54,161 nt of DNA from Zygnema cylindricum (GCA_037447655.1 JBBHKE010001150.1:1-54161), one strand, 5' to 3'; counted from the stretch's first letter, positions 39,201 through 52,198 are shown. Notes: generated by a model from the sequence alone, not told the origin. Program-made: numbers and translations.

Positions 39201-42200
39201 GTGGACTTTCGAGCTTCGGAGCTTCGGAGGAAATGAGGATGGTGTATGTTTACGCGACAGCTTCCAGATGCAACAACTGAACTCGTTCAGGATCTAAAGA
39301 CATAAAGAAGTAAAACGACGTAAGACACCTCGAGCTACTAGCCCCTAACGAGGACAGATTTGTAACCAACAGCAGGTTTAAATTGACAGGCAGATGGGTG
39401 GTTTCTATTCTGCTACAACAAACAGTCTGCCAGATTTTAAGGATTTTGTAAGGCTGAGAAGGCATTATGTGACCAGCCATGGAAACAGCTCAATAATACG
39501 CCAATGTCTAGGTTCAAGAAATATCAAGTGATTGATTGCTTTGTTCACACACTACCGCGGGGAGTGACTAGACTCAACATTTGCAAAACATGTTCACTCT
39601 TTAAAGCACAACCAGAAATTGTTTAACAGAAATCATGCAACCCTGGCAAAATGTATTCCGCTATGCATCATATTCTGGTGGACTCCCTTATCACAAAGAA
39701 GCTTCAAAACAGCATTCAAAAGTGGAGGTCTAAGTGGCCTACGAGAGAAAAGCAGAGGCAATCAGCACAGCAATCCAGACAAGGTAAAAACTTGCAGTTA
39801 TGCATTTCTTGCCATAAAGCCCCAACAATTGATTCTCTCTTCACCAACTTCAAACACAAAAGGAACAAACTCAGTTCTCAAACTCCAAGAACACCTTAAG
39901 CCTCGGATCAAAATAACAGGAATCATTTGAAACACTTCCATTCCATCAGTCTAAAAGACTATGCACATTTACAAACCGCTTACCCCAAGGTTGAGCTGGA
40001 GATACAGGACGACCACAGCCATATGCACGATAAGCTCCTCCAACAACTCCATCTAACCACCACAAACATAGATATACACAACAAAAATGGGTAACAGTAA
40101 ACAAAATAGAACCCGAAAAACGAGACAATGGTATACGAACCGGCTAAATTCAATCCATCTATGCAGAAATTTTTGTCCTGTGTTCATGTAAAACATTTTG
40201 GCTTGAAACAGTGCAAAGAGAGTAGCTTTGATTAATAAAGAACTTTGACATCTACTTCGACAACGGTCACACCTAACATCATTATTTGTGAGCCACAATA
40301 ATTTCTCACAGTAACACTACAATATTATTTATCTGGAAAAGTGTTAGGTAATGCCCTCTGTTAAAGTGGGGCACACTATTTTCCACATATATTAAAGACA
40401 AAATCACAGTAATGGTGTCAACGATGGTTTCAGTAATAATAACAAGCCTCCAAAATTGTGTTACGATTGTCACTCACCTACAACAGTGCTGCGGGCCACA
40501 CCATGTGTTTTAGCTTCTTGCATCAAAACATCAAAAGGCTTACTCCTCCCAAGTACAGCCCTTTTACTCGCCTCTGAGTGGTACTTGCCTGCACAGGAAC
40601 ACAGGCAGAAAACAAACTAAATTCATAACCATGCAACAAAACGATAGATCCTCAAATAAATAAATAAATAACATCTCACCACTACAATGCTTTTGAGATC
40701 TTGAACAAGCTTACATTGAGTCAATTCACGGCGACATGGTGCGCCAGTGTGAGTGGAGACCACTCCACAAAAAGTATCAGATTCCTCTCCCATTAGCTTG
40801 CCTTTTTGGGAACTACTGCAGCAAGCAGGCTCAAACATGAAGTAAATCAGGCCCCTTTGCGGACAAAAAAACTCGGCAACAACGGTCATCTGTTAATCAC
40901 GATCAAGCTTCCCAGATTATACTAGACTGACTGGTAATAAACAACAAATGGATTCAGCCAAAAAGTAAAACACCTATATGCCGGTGCTTCAACTATGACA
41001 TGCCAACAAGTATAATCCAACTCCAAAATGCTCTTCTGCAATCAGTTACACCATGAGGTTAATTACCGTGATAAGAAGCACCAATGGAAGTGGAGACTAC
41101 CATGTTACTCACAAAAGGATATCGCGCCAAATTTCAATACATTCAACCCATTGATGATTATATACAGATCAAGGTTCTAAATCGCTAAACTTTAAAGCAC
41201 CATTTATAACATATTGCTTATCTCAAGAAGACATAATAGTCCAACTTTTGCACTGACACAAGGTAGTCCTCTACAAAGCCTCAGATCTTGGTGGTTTAAT
41301 TTTCATAGAGCCACTAAGAGCCAAATCAAAAATAGCAGATAAAAGTTTTAATCATTGCCCAAGTTTGAGGACTCCCTTCTGCCACGTACTTTTTTCTAAT
41401 AATACAAGACAAACATGACTGATCCATTGCAGTTCACTCATCTTCATCGTCAGAAATTGCAAAAAAAAATCCCCACTAAGAAGAATGCCGTCAGTAATCA
41501 TGCACTTGCAAGATTTTAGAACAGTAAAATGAAACGACACAGACATGTTGATCTAATATTACACAAGGGTCTCCCTCCACAAGGCCTCATATCTTGGTGG
41601 TTTAATTTTCATAAGAACCCATAAGGGCCTTGTCAAGAAGTAGCAGATAAGTCTTAATCATTGGCCAATCTCACTAAACCTTCAATTCTTTCAGACAAGA
41701 AACTGTCAAAAACAGCCAAAGCTAGGGGAAAAAGTAAAATTTGAATTTTTGCCCTAATGCAAAAGTGTCGGCCCTATAATGCCAGGGACCTCTGCGGATC
41801 TTGACAACCCGAGGAAATTGCAAAATTGAAAGTAGACACCCTCTGCGCCGGCAGGCTGCTTTGACTTTCCTAACAGGATTTACTGACATCAAGTCCTAAT
41901 TGCATCAGAAGTACGCAAAGGAGTCAAGACACTTGTCAACTTAACGCCCAGAGGCTGGTCAGCAAACAATAGAAACACTCTCACACATAGTCCAAAGAAC
42001 GGATGACCAGCTTACACTTTCGCACGTTTCCGGGGAGAGATGCTCTCAGATAACTGATTGGATTTATTTAAGGGCTTCACGGCAGCGTCTGAATCTACTC
42101 CAGTTATAAGTTCCTCCGTATTATCAGCTTCCTGTACTCCTGCTCAAGTTTCCATTATTGCACAAATCACTACAATGGAAAGGTCAACAAAAGACGGGAA

Positions 42201-45200
42201 AAGAAGCCAATTGAATTCCAGTAAATCCATTTATTGTTCAGCATCAGAATAGCTGTCCTTTGGGCAAGCCATCAAACTTTAAAAAAAAAACCCAAAGGCC
42301 CGCCTTTTGAATCAAAAATATCTACAAAACAAACCACCAGTCCTTTGTTCCTTCCCAACTAGACAGAACCAACAATTACCATTGTTACCAGTGGTATTGG
42401 TTGTTCCATTCTTGCCACACGACTTTTGAAGCTTGCAGTTTCTACAACTCTCATGGTTCAACTATTAGGTAACTATTTTGCGACTAGTACAGAGCAGACA
42501 TCTAGAAAAATCATTACGCCTTACATCGGTATTAGAGTTAACAACACTAATTCACGTGCGTATTTTAATAACTAAAATTTCTAAAATAGTGTTGATAACA
42601 CTAATTTAGTTGGAAGGGTCCTTTAATGAGCTATGACCCTTAATGATTTAGTGAAGTTAATACTGCTTTAAAATCAACAACTAACCAACTCTAATAGCGA
42701 TGTAAGACGTACTCCTACAGTACCAGCATCAACCCACCAGGCAAAATAGATTTACTCCTTGGTGAAGAGAGCTGACATAAACGACAGAAACAGGTATGGG
42801 GTCACCAACACTCTGTACAGGTCCTCACGTTTGGTCCCACCAGTTTTCCCATTGTTGAATGCCCCACCACCGCTCTGACTTTCTTGACCTCCACCAGATC
42901 CAAAGTTGTCCTCCCCTTCAAAAGCTGGATTTCCTCGAAACGGATCACCTAACAACAACAAGTCAAGGCCAACATCTCCAGGAAAAGTCCAAACTCAAAG
43001 AATTTTCTGCATGTGACTGCCATGAAGGAAGTTATGAAGAAAACCATGAAGGAAACTTTTTCAATTTTTTTATATGATGCAATTGGTGGGCAGCATGTGA
43101 TAATCAGAGATATTATCAAAACGCAAAACCAGAAGTTGATAAGGATACCATCTCTCGTCTTTCTGCGAGCTTTACGGGGAGGCTTCTGAGCTGTAGTCGC
43201 TGTTAAAACATCTAGCTGGGCAACATCCTCGTCTGCATTTATTAGCAGAGGGCACCTCTCTGCACTCGATAACACATGTAACACTTTAAGTATATGCTCA
43301 AAACAAGCATAATAAGCATGTTGTCAAGTTAATATCACAACGCGATTGCAAGAATACTGCCCATCAAGAAATGACTTGATGGTGGAATTTCTACCATCAA
43401 GGTAGAAAGAATTTCTACCATCAAGGTATAACGAATTTCTAAAAAGTATTTTCTACCATCAAGGCAAATTTTGTTTGCAGGGTAAAAGCAAGCAACACAA
43501 ACTCATCCATCAAAAAACCCTCAATAACCCCTGGAAAGCAAAAAGTAAACCTTCAGCAAGCCTGATGGTATGGAAAGCTTAAGAAAAAACACACAGCAAA
43601 TTATTCAACATAAAAAACAAAACCCTTAGTCAGGTTCCGAGCCACAGCTACAGCAAAAAGTCCAAAGCCACAGCTACAGCAAAAAGTCCAAAGCCACAGC
43701 TACAGCAAAAAGTCCAAAGCCACAGCTACAGCAAAAAGTCCAAAGCCACAGCTACAGCAGAAAGTCCAAATTTACTTCTCACCTGCATGCTGAGCGTAGT
43801 GGCTTTCCTTTATAGGTTTATGGCAGCCATTGCAAACCATCTGTATCAACCAAAAAAATGGGTCCTCCAGTTTACACAGAGCTCTATATTGTTTGCCTCG
43901 TGTTTGCTAACAATAACTAATAAAGTAATTATACGTACACTAATACTGGCATAGCTGGCCAGTTATCCTCAAAATCACACAGAAAACTGTATAATGTGGA
44001 CATTCTTCTGTATGATCACTTACTATCCAGTAACGCTAGTAATTGTCTGTATCTAATTACACTAAATAGGAAACACACATCAGTACCCTCTGGTACCTAA
44101 GGCTGGAAAGGAAAAACATGACATTAAAAAATCTCCAATGTTCAAATCCAGAGTTAAACAAAAGAACGAAAAAGAAGAACAGCCTGCAGTCTGAAAATTT
44201 ACCTTGACCCTGAGGCTTTTGTTTTTGCAAATAAAATATTGATGCCAGGGAAAAGCGATCCTTACCAACTTCAAGTTGTCCACCAGTGGAAATTGCTCAA
44301 AAACGTGCATGTCTACCAGTAAGGCTTGTCAAGGAAGCAGCCTTAAACGCAAACAGCCGAAAAAATGCAAATAGACAAAAAAACAGAAATAGACAAAAAA
44401 ACCAAACAAAAAAGGTGTGGAAAAAAGAAAAGGAAAAAAAAACGCAAATATGTAATGCAGAAAAAGGTGCAAAAATGTGTTGAAACGCTATATGTGGTTG
44501 CTTCATACTACAAGCCTATTATACCAGAAAAAACTGGGATAGTATGTGAATAATATGGGTAACCGGAAATAAAGTTTCCACGAGTTTTCACACTTTTGAA
44601 CTCAGAATAAAACAAGGAAATAAAAAGCGTGTGGAAAAAAAAAAAAAAAAAAGCAAATGTATGCAGGATACCCCTCTCATCCAGTAGATTGGGAGAGCTT
44701 GCATCCATAATCTCTTCCTGAAGTCTTCGCAACACTTCTTTCTCCCTCGCCGAATCCTCTGCAACAAAAAGAATTGGTATAACAAAGATAAAAATCCATC
44801 AACTTACTGAAAAAATAGAATTGGTCGTCAACTTAAAAAAATTGGTATTACAAAGATCGGAATGCATCAAATTAATTGAAAAGGAACAAAGTAGCGAACA
44901 ACAATAATAATTCGACACTCCCACAAGTTTTATAAAAATGAGCATCAAGTAAACATACAATATCTCATTTCCAAGTGGAAACCCAGAATGTTAAAAAATA
45001 AGATCTGTGGTCAGCAGACATATCTGGAGATAACACATAAATACATTTTAATGCATATATTCATAAAATAAAAAAAAATGATTTCACATTAAAAAAAAAA
45101 AGTCACATTATAAAAAAAAGACAGAAGGGGATATAAATGAGTACCAACCAGCTAAAAATTCACTGCTGTCTTTCGATATTAGAGCCTTCTCCACTACTGC

Positions 45201-46442
45201 CATGTAACCAGCTTTTCCGCATGTCCCTGTTTTTGAACTCCTGTAAAAATAAACAAAAGCAAAAGCCTTTTATGGCGTCTGACCAGAAATCAAGATTCCA
45301 AAAAAAAAAAAAAACATAAAAGGGACTTAAACCTTTTTCCAGCATCAAATACAGAGCAGAAATTAAAAATCGAGAAAGAAAAGGGATATAAAGGGAGTTA
45401 TCCAGACACAGGCAACTAGCAACTACATCACTACACCTTACATTTAGTGAATTATTAGTGTTGGAATGGATTCAGTATTAACTACAATAAGTTATTTTTG
45501 CCAAGTCGCTCATCATGGGCCACTTAACTAAATATTGTTATTAGTACTAATTAATGACGGGTAAACAAAAAATACAGTGTCTGTTGTTAACTGTAATAGT
45601 GATGGGCAGTGTACATTGATACTAGCGTAAACCAAATCGAACCAAATCCTCATTGACTTTATTTTCAACCTTTGATCTATTTATTTTCTTTCACAGGTAG
45701 CAACCGAGATGTAGTGATCTCAAAACGCGATTAAAAATCGGAAAACCCTCTGATGAGTACCCAAAAAATGCTTAACACTTTTAACACTTTTGGCAGAAGG
45801 CAGTAAGATAAAATAAGAAAAAAGAGAACTTGCAACCAAACAACTTTTCATATAAGGAGCACAAATTTCTGTAAAAAATGCTTACGTAATGTGAAGCTGA
45901 GAACCACAATTCCCAAGTTCAAATATTGGGGCTATCTGATTTACCAAAATTGGGATAGGAATACTCCGTAAATCTTCAGGCAATGACGAGACTTTCTTCT
46001 CAATCTCTGCCAATTCAGAGTGAAAAATCATACCAATCTGGGAGTAAGTGACACTAAACTATCGTACAGCAATGTGTACGGATCATACAAGCAATCTAAG
46101 AATTTTATTGGAAAGTACGAGTCAAACAGAAAAATATACGAGACATACTGAAAAATGTACAGTGTATTCTGCAATTACTGGCCAGTAACACCAGTGTTCG
46201 CTTATATGAAATAAACATAGAAGCAACAGAAGTTACCGTCCAAGCAAGGACGTAATCAATAGCAGGCAAAACATAAAAACATAAGAACACGAAAAAGTAG
46301 AACCACAAAAAAATAAAAACACGAAAGCACAAAAACTCAAAAACAAAAAACCACAAAAACACAAAACTATAAAACAACCTGCATGTAAAAGTCTGATTTG
46401 GCAATTGTTCTCTTCCAGAGCTTTTGTTAAGTCAGATGCCAT
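36219..46442 (-). CDS. SCA7-domain protein, Sgf73/ataxin-7-like SAGA deubiquitinase-module subunit
   Basis: In yeast and animals this family anchors the histone H2B deubiquitinase module in the SAGA co-activator; a nuclear role here is inferred. Exons from 5': 46442-46379, 46006-45886, 45240-45149, 44758-44672, 44312-44266, 43840-43783, 43259-43149, 42948-42806, 42053-42016, 40815-40715, 40588-40478, 40052-39984, 39102-38873, 37848-37092, 36319-36219. Phases agree at every joint; 2130 nt, 709 aa. A zinc finger VCNGCHKPIKESHYAQHAERC-type (Cys140, Cys143, His155, Cys159) is followed by basic RKARRK, then the SCA7 domain from about 268: Cys270, Cys281, Cys288, His291 and KRAVLGRSKPFD (296-307). 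Residues 516-561 are Q-rich with a run of nine Q. In SCA7 domains as I recall them, the second and third Cys are five residues apart; here six, with an extra Gln at the exon junction. The end of exon 8 (42806 or 42812) and the third exon's weak GTTGGT donor are the least certain. Confidence 0.88.
42523..42707. mobile_element. Small MITE in an intron of the SCA7 gene
   Basis: Ends TACATCGGTATTAGAGTT and AACTCTAATAGCGATGTA are inverted repeats with one mismatch. They resemble the E-family terminus with a shifted start. It sits between exons 8 and 9. Confidence 0.6.
43380..43465. repeat. TTTCTACCATCAAGG repeats in intron
   Basis: Three to four imperfect copies of TTTCTACCATCAAGG lie within the intron between exons 6 and 7. 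Confidence 0.7.
43641..43770. repeat. Five exact-length 26-bp tandem repeats in intron
   Basis: 130 bp made of five 26-bp units beginning GCCACAGCTACAGCAAAAAG; only the last unit differs (one base). The array starts 13 bp past the donor of exon 6 (the zinc-finger exon). Confidence 0.95.
45432..45615. mobile_element. Degenerate TA-flanked MITE in intron 2
   Basis: Begins TA-CACCTTACATTTAGTG and ends TAATAGTGATGGGCAGTG-TA, a diverged inverted pair similar to E-family ends. Lies between exons 2 and 3 of the SCA7 gene. Confidence 0.45.
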
Positions 46443-46982
46443 TACAGAGGCCAGTTGCACACTGGCTCCAAGGCACACTCTGTTGCCACGTGGCAGGAAA
46501 AATCTACAGCCACCATGCCTACTACAAGACAAAAATGGATCTTTTAATAATGATAAAAGAAAAGCGGAAAGTTTTAGAACTATCTGAAAAGCAGAGTTCA
46601 GCTAGCAGTGTCCTGTGAGTAGTCACCGAATCTAACAAGCAAGTAACTTAGTGAATCAATCGGAAGTAAAATAACATTTACTTAAAACATTTTGAAACGT
46701 TTTTTCCAGGTAATTCTGGAGATCTTGCTTTCAAAACGCCTCCGTTTGTGTTTAGCTCAAAAAAATAACTACTGTCAATATTCCAAAAAAGAGTTAAAAT
46801 ACTCTCATCTTGCCTCGTTCATTAGATTGTATCCTGCATCAATGCTTTCCTAAAGACTAATGACTAAAGTCTTTTTCTAGGAGAGAGAATTGCAGATTAT
46901 CAAGATCTTCCAAGCTTTCTATAACAAGAAAGTAAACCAATTACCGCGATTTCTGCAGCAGTGACTTTACTAAACTACATTA
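46443..46982. other. Upstream region of the SCA7 gene
   Basis: Presumed 5' UTR and promoter. The frame is open upstream of the chosen ATG to another Met at 46532, so a 30-residue longer N-terminus cannot be excluded. No confident TATA box found. Confidence 0.35.
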
Positions 46983-47213
46983 CAGCACAGTGCACGTGTT
47001 ATTGCTATTAGCGTTAATGTGTTCTTGCCACTTTAATCAGCTTTCCTTCGTGCACACGTGTCCCGTTTGCATTGAAAACAGCCCCTTACAGGGTATGGAT
47101 AACACCTGCTCATCGCAACCGTCGGATTAAAATACTGACAAGTGTGCACGGAGACAAACAAGTAATAAACTCTAAAAGCCCGGAATAAACATCCGTAATG
47201 ACGATGCAAGGTG
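46983..47213. mobile_element. E-like MITE upstream of the SCA7 gene
   Basis: The right end is the reverse of CACCTTGCATCGTCATTACG followed by TA; the left end is diverged (CAGCACAGTGCACGTG). The core contains the GTGCACACGTGTCCCG...GACAAGTGTGCACGG inverted pair shared with 5.5 kb and 16.1 kb. Lies about 540 bp upstream of the start codon. Confidence 0.5.
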
Positions 47214-47215
47214 TA

Positions 47216-48145
47216 CTTTACTGGAATGCACTCTACTGTGATCTGACATTGCTGCGCTATCTACCGCTCAGAATAGCTGAGAACACGCTACAAATGTGTA
47301 CCATATAAAAGATTCCTCTTGATGTCAGTTTAGGTACGATCAATTTGGCGATCAATTTGGCGATCAATTTAGTGTCACATACGCTATATCAAGTAATGTT
47401 AATATAGTGTAGATTACGATGCGTCAGCATGCACTGGTATCCACATGTACACTGTAAATCGCTATTAGTGTTAAGCGGGGTAGTTCTTAACGCTACACGG
47501 AAACAGCGTTCATTAGCGTTTAGCTGACAGAAAGAGATCGCAACTGCATTTCACAGTTTTCGGAGTGCTGGAAAACGAGGTGACATACGAACCTTTCCTA
47601 CTTGATACTGGCACACGTTCGCTTTAATTATTTTGCTGACTTCGGCGAGCAATTAGGGTAAAGAGTGACGCTATTTCAAATTTCTGAGTTTATTTAGGGT
47701 GAAGCTACAGTACGTCAAACGAAAAGTGAGCAGAAATTCCTGCATTTTCGTACTATGCCGTACTGTTTTATTTGTTTTTAATTTAAAAACAGCGTTACAA
47801 GACCGACTAAGATTCCCCAAAGGAACCGAGAGCTAGCATTGACCGTTGGATTATGCTTGTGCATTCATCCGCGAAGCAATCGCTCCATCCGGCTCTCTAT
47901 TTGGAAACCCACCTCGGGGAGGTGGCTAGTCAATGTGTAAAATTTCTACACGTGGAAGATAAAGACACGTATCACGAAGGGTCATCAGTCATCACCACAG
48001 TTTTCACACGTCGCACAGGCTATGTGCTCCGGACAAGGTAAAACCGAGTCCACCAAAATCCAACCGAAAATCCTTGCCGAAATATATTTCGTAACGCTCT
48101 TTTGTCACACTCTTTCTGCCGTCTTTCCATTTCTCCCGCAAAGAG
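47216..48145. other. Intergenic with a partial E-like end
   Basis: TA-CACTGTAAATCGCTATTAG at about 47450 is an E-type terminus without a found partner. A small GGCGATCAATTT triplication lies near 47345-47380. No gene. Confidence 0.35.
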
Positions 48146-48148
48146 TAA

Positions 48149-49138
48149 GGGGGTGTCCCCATGTATTAGTGGGTGTCACCATGTATTAAAGTATCGAGTT
48201 TTTTCTGTCGTTTTCCCCCAAAATTTAGTCCCGAATGAGAAAAACTTTAGCCGTACGCAGAAATCACTTTTACCACAGCACAGTGAACGTCAATTCGATA
48301 CTTCGAATGTACTCCACGTTTGTCGTCATGTGAACATATTTTTACGTTTTGTACTCCATGTCTGTCGTCATGTGAACACATTTTGACGTTTTCCTCTTTT
48401 CGACCCCCGGGCAAGAGAACCCAGCCCATCATAAAAGTTCATCATAAATCACCTCGAGAGAGTGGTTTTAGAGTATCGCCCAAACACGAATGAAAACGAC
48501 CCACGCATGCGCCACACGAGTGGGAAAATTTTAGGACGAGGGGGAGTACCCGCTATTTTTCTCCCTGCCCGTCACGCGCATGTACGGAAAAGACGAGCAT
48601 GTACGTCAAACAAATTTGCAGGGGTCTCGTACCTCCAGTTTCATTAATGGGTCCTTCGCAAAATTTTGCGTCGTCATCGCCTCTCCCTTCTCCCTCTCAC
48701 ACTATCGGTTTTATCTCACACTTATTACAATGAGGCTCAACAACACTAGTATGAAATGAAACATATTTGAAAAATAACTCTTTTGACTACCTTCATGTCA
48801 ATTTTAATGGCAAGTCGAGTGAGAAAAGTCGAAATAACAAAATCGGGTATATGGCCAAAAGTTCTTGAATCTATGACGTCGACGTTGTCACAAGTGAGCA
48901 TGGCGTCACAAGTCACAAAATTCAAAAAATCAAAACGTCTACAACTATCGTTGTTTTTGTTGGTGTCACCAATTTCATAGTCGTCTTCAACCGTCACAAA
49001 GTTGTACCTACGTCTACAACCATCACATGTTAAGGTTCCAATTTCATATTCCCACATAGGGACGCTCTTCAAAGCAGTACAGAGAATCTTCACTACATTC
49101 CAAAACACCTTATCAAAGTACCGATAACATGGGGACAA
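48149..49138. mobile_element. G-family Harbinger-like MITE G2
   Basis: Left end GGGGGTGTCCCCATGTATTA after TAA. A second, partial left end (GTGGGTGTCACCATGTATTA) follows directly at about 48169, a duplicated terminus. The right end ACATGGGGACA is truncated against G3. The interior matches G1 and shows what G1 looked like before its insertions. Confidence 0.75.
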
Positions 49139-50068
49139 GGCCTTAAAGTATTGATTTATTTTGTCGTTTTCCCCCAAAATTTAGTCCTCAACGAGAAAAA
49201 CATTAGCCGTACGAAACAATCACTTTTACCATAGTATAGTGAACGTCAATTTTATTATTTGAATGTACTCCATGGTTTTCTTCGTGTGAACACATTTTGG
49301 CGTTTTCCTCTTATCAACCCCCCGGACAAGGGAATCCAACCCATCTAAAAAATTCATCAAAATCACCTCGTGAGGTGATTCCAATTCAAGTATCACCCAA
49401 ACAACGAATAAAAAACGATCAACGCACACGCCACACGAGTGGAAAAAAAATAGGACGAGAGAGAGTACACGCTATTTTTCTTATACCCGTCACACGCATG
49501 TTCGAAAAAAAAATACAGCGGTCTCGCACCTCCACTTTCATTCATGGGTCCGTTGCCGAACTTTACTTCGTCGTCGCCTTTCCCCTCTCCCTTCCACACT
49601 ATCGCTTTTATCTCATGCTTTTAACAGTGAGACACGACGATATTGATATGAAATGAACAATCTTTAAAAATTATTTCTCTGACTACCTTTGTGTATATTT
49701 TTATGGCAAGTCGAGTGAGAAAAGTAAAAAAAACAAAATCGGGAAACCATGGCGTAAACTTCTTGAATTTGTGACGTCGACGTCGCCACAAGTAAGTATG
49801 ATGGCACAATGTCACAAAACCCTAAACATCTACATTGTCACAAAAAATTAGAAGTCTACAATCGTCGTTGTTTTATAAAACATCGCCAATTGTCTTAAGT
49901 TTCGTAGTCGTATTCAATTATCAAAAGTTGTACCCACGTCTAGAACCATCACATTTCAAGCTTCCGATTTCATTTCCGCATAAAAGGACGCTCTTCAAAG
50001 TAGTACGGAGAATCTTCAATAAAGTATAAAATACTTCTTCAAAGTATCGATTACATGAGGACACCCCA
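49139..50068. mobile_element. G-family MITE G3, left end truncated
   Basis: Starts within the left terminal region (TTAAAGTATTGA) and ends ACATGAGGACACCCC, followed by TAA. Contains AATCACCTCGTGAGGTGATT near 49363-49382. Confidence 0.75.
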
Positions 50069-50071
50069 TAA

Positions 50072-50827
50072 GGGTATGTCCCTACGAACTTATAATTTAG
50101 CAAACTTACTTTATATTATAGCAAAGATTCTTTGTAGACTATTTTCAAATGTCACTAGGCATAAGAACGAATTCGTAACTTACGTCTCTGACGATTGTAT
50201 ACGTCGACAACACCTGTGATGGTTATCAACTTATACAATCGGCACGTTATTTTTTGTAATTGCTTATGACGTCGCAAGTATTCCGTGACATTGTAGACGT
50301 ACCGCCTTCCAACATGTGTTGTTGCACGATTAAGAAGATGCACTTTGCCTTTGAGTCTCCTGTCTGGTTGACATGAAATAGCATTCGAATCTTAAGACCC
50401 TTACAAATAAATTTGTACTGGACGCAAACAGACAAACCAAGACAAGTTGTGTAATTTTCGTTGATGTACTTAACGCAAATGGACAAAACAAAACAAATCG
50501 TATACTTTTCCTCATCGTTTGCAAAATTTGGAAATTTTTGACACATGCGAGGTTGTTTCACTATTTATGGAGCCGTGATACTTTATTTTAAAACACATCG
50601 TTGATGTGTTCTAAAATAAAATTTGAAGATGACGTTTTTTTATGTGGTAGTGGGTCAAAAAACACGAGACGATAATAGATAGTACATTTGAAGTTTGACC
50701 ATGACGTAAATTGTACTTCTACTTTTTCATTTTTTTTCGTATAGTCGCAACTTAAGTAGTACGATTCTAAGTTTTTTAGGAAAACGATATAAAAAAAACC
50801 CTTACTTTAGCACATGGGGACATACCC
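50072..50827. mobile_element. Harbinger-like MITE J1, TAA target duplication
   Basis: Ends GGGTATGTCCC and GGGACATACCC, with TAA on both sides (50069-50071, 50828-50830). Near the middle (about 50582-50616) an internal hairpin TATTTTAAAACACATC/GATGTGTTCTAAAATA occurs. The interior is related in inverted orientation to M1. Confidence 0.85.
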
Positions 50828-50830
50828 TAA

Positions 50831-50933
50831 GGGTACAACACCATGTAATTGTAACTTAGGAAACTAACTTTTTATATAGAGAAGATTCTTTGTACTTGGT
50901 TTTGAAGTGTCCCAATGGGTAACAATCACATTG
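50831..50933. mobile_element. Left-end fragment of a J-family MITE
   Basis: Starts GGGTACAACACCATGTAA directly after the TAA of J1 and follows the first ~100 bp of J1 with drift. It is cut by element L1. Confidence 0.6.
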
Positions 50934-50936
50934 TTA

Positions 50937-51854
50937 GGGCACGTTCCCATGTGACAGAGTAAGGGTTTTTAGTTGTCGTTTTCCTCGTAAACTAAGCACG
51001 AAACCTAAAATTTTGCACCCGAACCCAAAAAATGAAATTTCCACATTCAAATTTGCGTCCCCTTCGAACTTTAAATGTAATATAGTTCGTCGCCTCGTGA
51101 ATTTCAACCCACTTTTGCGTCCTTTCGACTCATCTTCAAACTTCGACGGAAATCACCTCGATCAGTTAAAGTTTAAATATGTGACCAACATAGGCAGAGG
51201 TTGTCGCACGCGTTAGAGGTTTTTGAAAACTCTTTTGCCGAAAAAACAACCAGTTGGAGTACCGAAAAAACAACCAACTGTCCGTTTCCATCCTGTACGT
51301 ATATTTTTTTCGTGTAGGGCCGTAGAGGGGCCTCGAACTACAGATGTCATTTCGCAAAAGCGCATACGTGAAGGTGCCTCTCTCTCTCCCTCTACCACGA
51401 TCACGTCTATCTCACAATTATTGCAATGAAAAACGACAATAATAGTATCGAACGAAAAATCTCTAAAAAATATTTATTTTGACTATCTTTGGGCGTATTT
51501 TTATGGCAAGTAGAGTGCGAAAAGACAAAAAAACAAAATTGGGAAACCATGCCAAACAGTTATGGAATTAGTGACTTAAACGACATCATAAGTAAGTGTG
51601 ACGTTAAAATGTCACAAGCCTTAGACATCTACAATGTCAAAAGAAACTAGACGTCTACAATCGTCGCTATTTTACAAATGTCATCAATTGTCTTGATTTT
51701 TCTAGTCGTATACAACCGTCAACATATAGATCTGTCACAATTTAAAGTAGTGATTTCGTTGCGTTACAGCGGAACGCTTTTGAAACTAGTACGGAAAATC
51801 TTCGTTGAAATACAAAGCAACAAGACTAAGTTGCGGTTGGATGGGAACATGCCT
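50937..51854. mobile_element. Harbinger-like MITE L1, TTA target duplication
   Basis: Left end GGGCACGTTCCCATGT, right end ATGGGAACATGCC, TTA on both sides (50934-50936, 51855-51857). A related palindrome half-site AAATCACCTCGATCAGTT lies near 51149. Confidence 0.75.
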
Positions 51855-51857
51855 TTA

Positions 51858-52198
51858 CTTAAGGATGTGATGATTGTATACATTGACAATGAGGGTGACG
51901 TATATCAACATCTACAATATGTCTTGACGCACCGTATTCTTTGAAATTTTTTCAAACATAGCAAAAACACATCGTATTTTTTGAAACGTTTTGGTACGTC
52001 GCATGCCTTTGCATGACATTGTAGACGTACAAGATGCTCTTGAGTTTGCCTCTCCAATCCGCCTACCATGAATGGACATAAATTTCTTGAGGACCTTGCA
52101 AAATGAAAAGCATTTTATTTTATAAGCGTGGTGCTGAGAAAACGTCACTCTGCATATTTTATGCTGGTCCCTACCCGTGCACTTAGAGCCACTCACTG
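51858..52198. other. Fragments of J/M-type MITEs
   Basis: Contains TTGCATGACATTGTAGACGTAC and similar strings that also occur in J1 and M1, but I find no terminal pair. No gene. Confidence 0.4.

Noticed and set aside
43641-43770. CRISPR-like array
   Set aside because: The repeats are directly adjacent with no spacers, inside a plant intron.
45886-45896. 11-nt microexon in the SCA7 gene
   Set aside because: The preceding intron would be only 48 bp; reading straight through 45886-46006 stays open and gives the same phase, so one exon is simpler.
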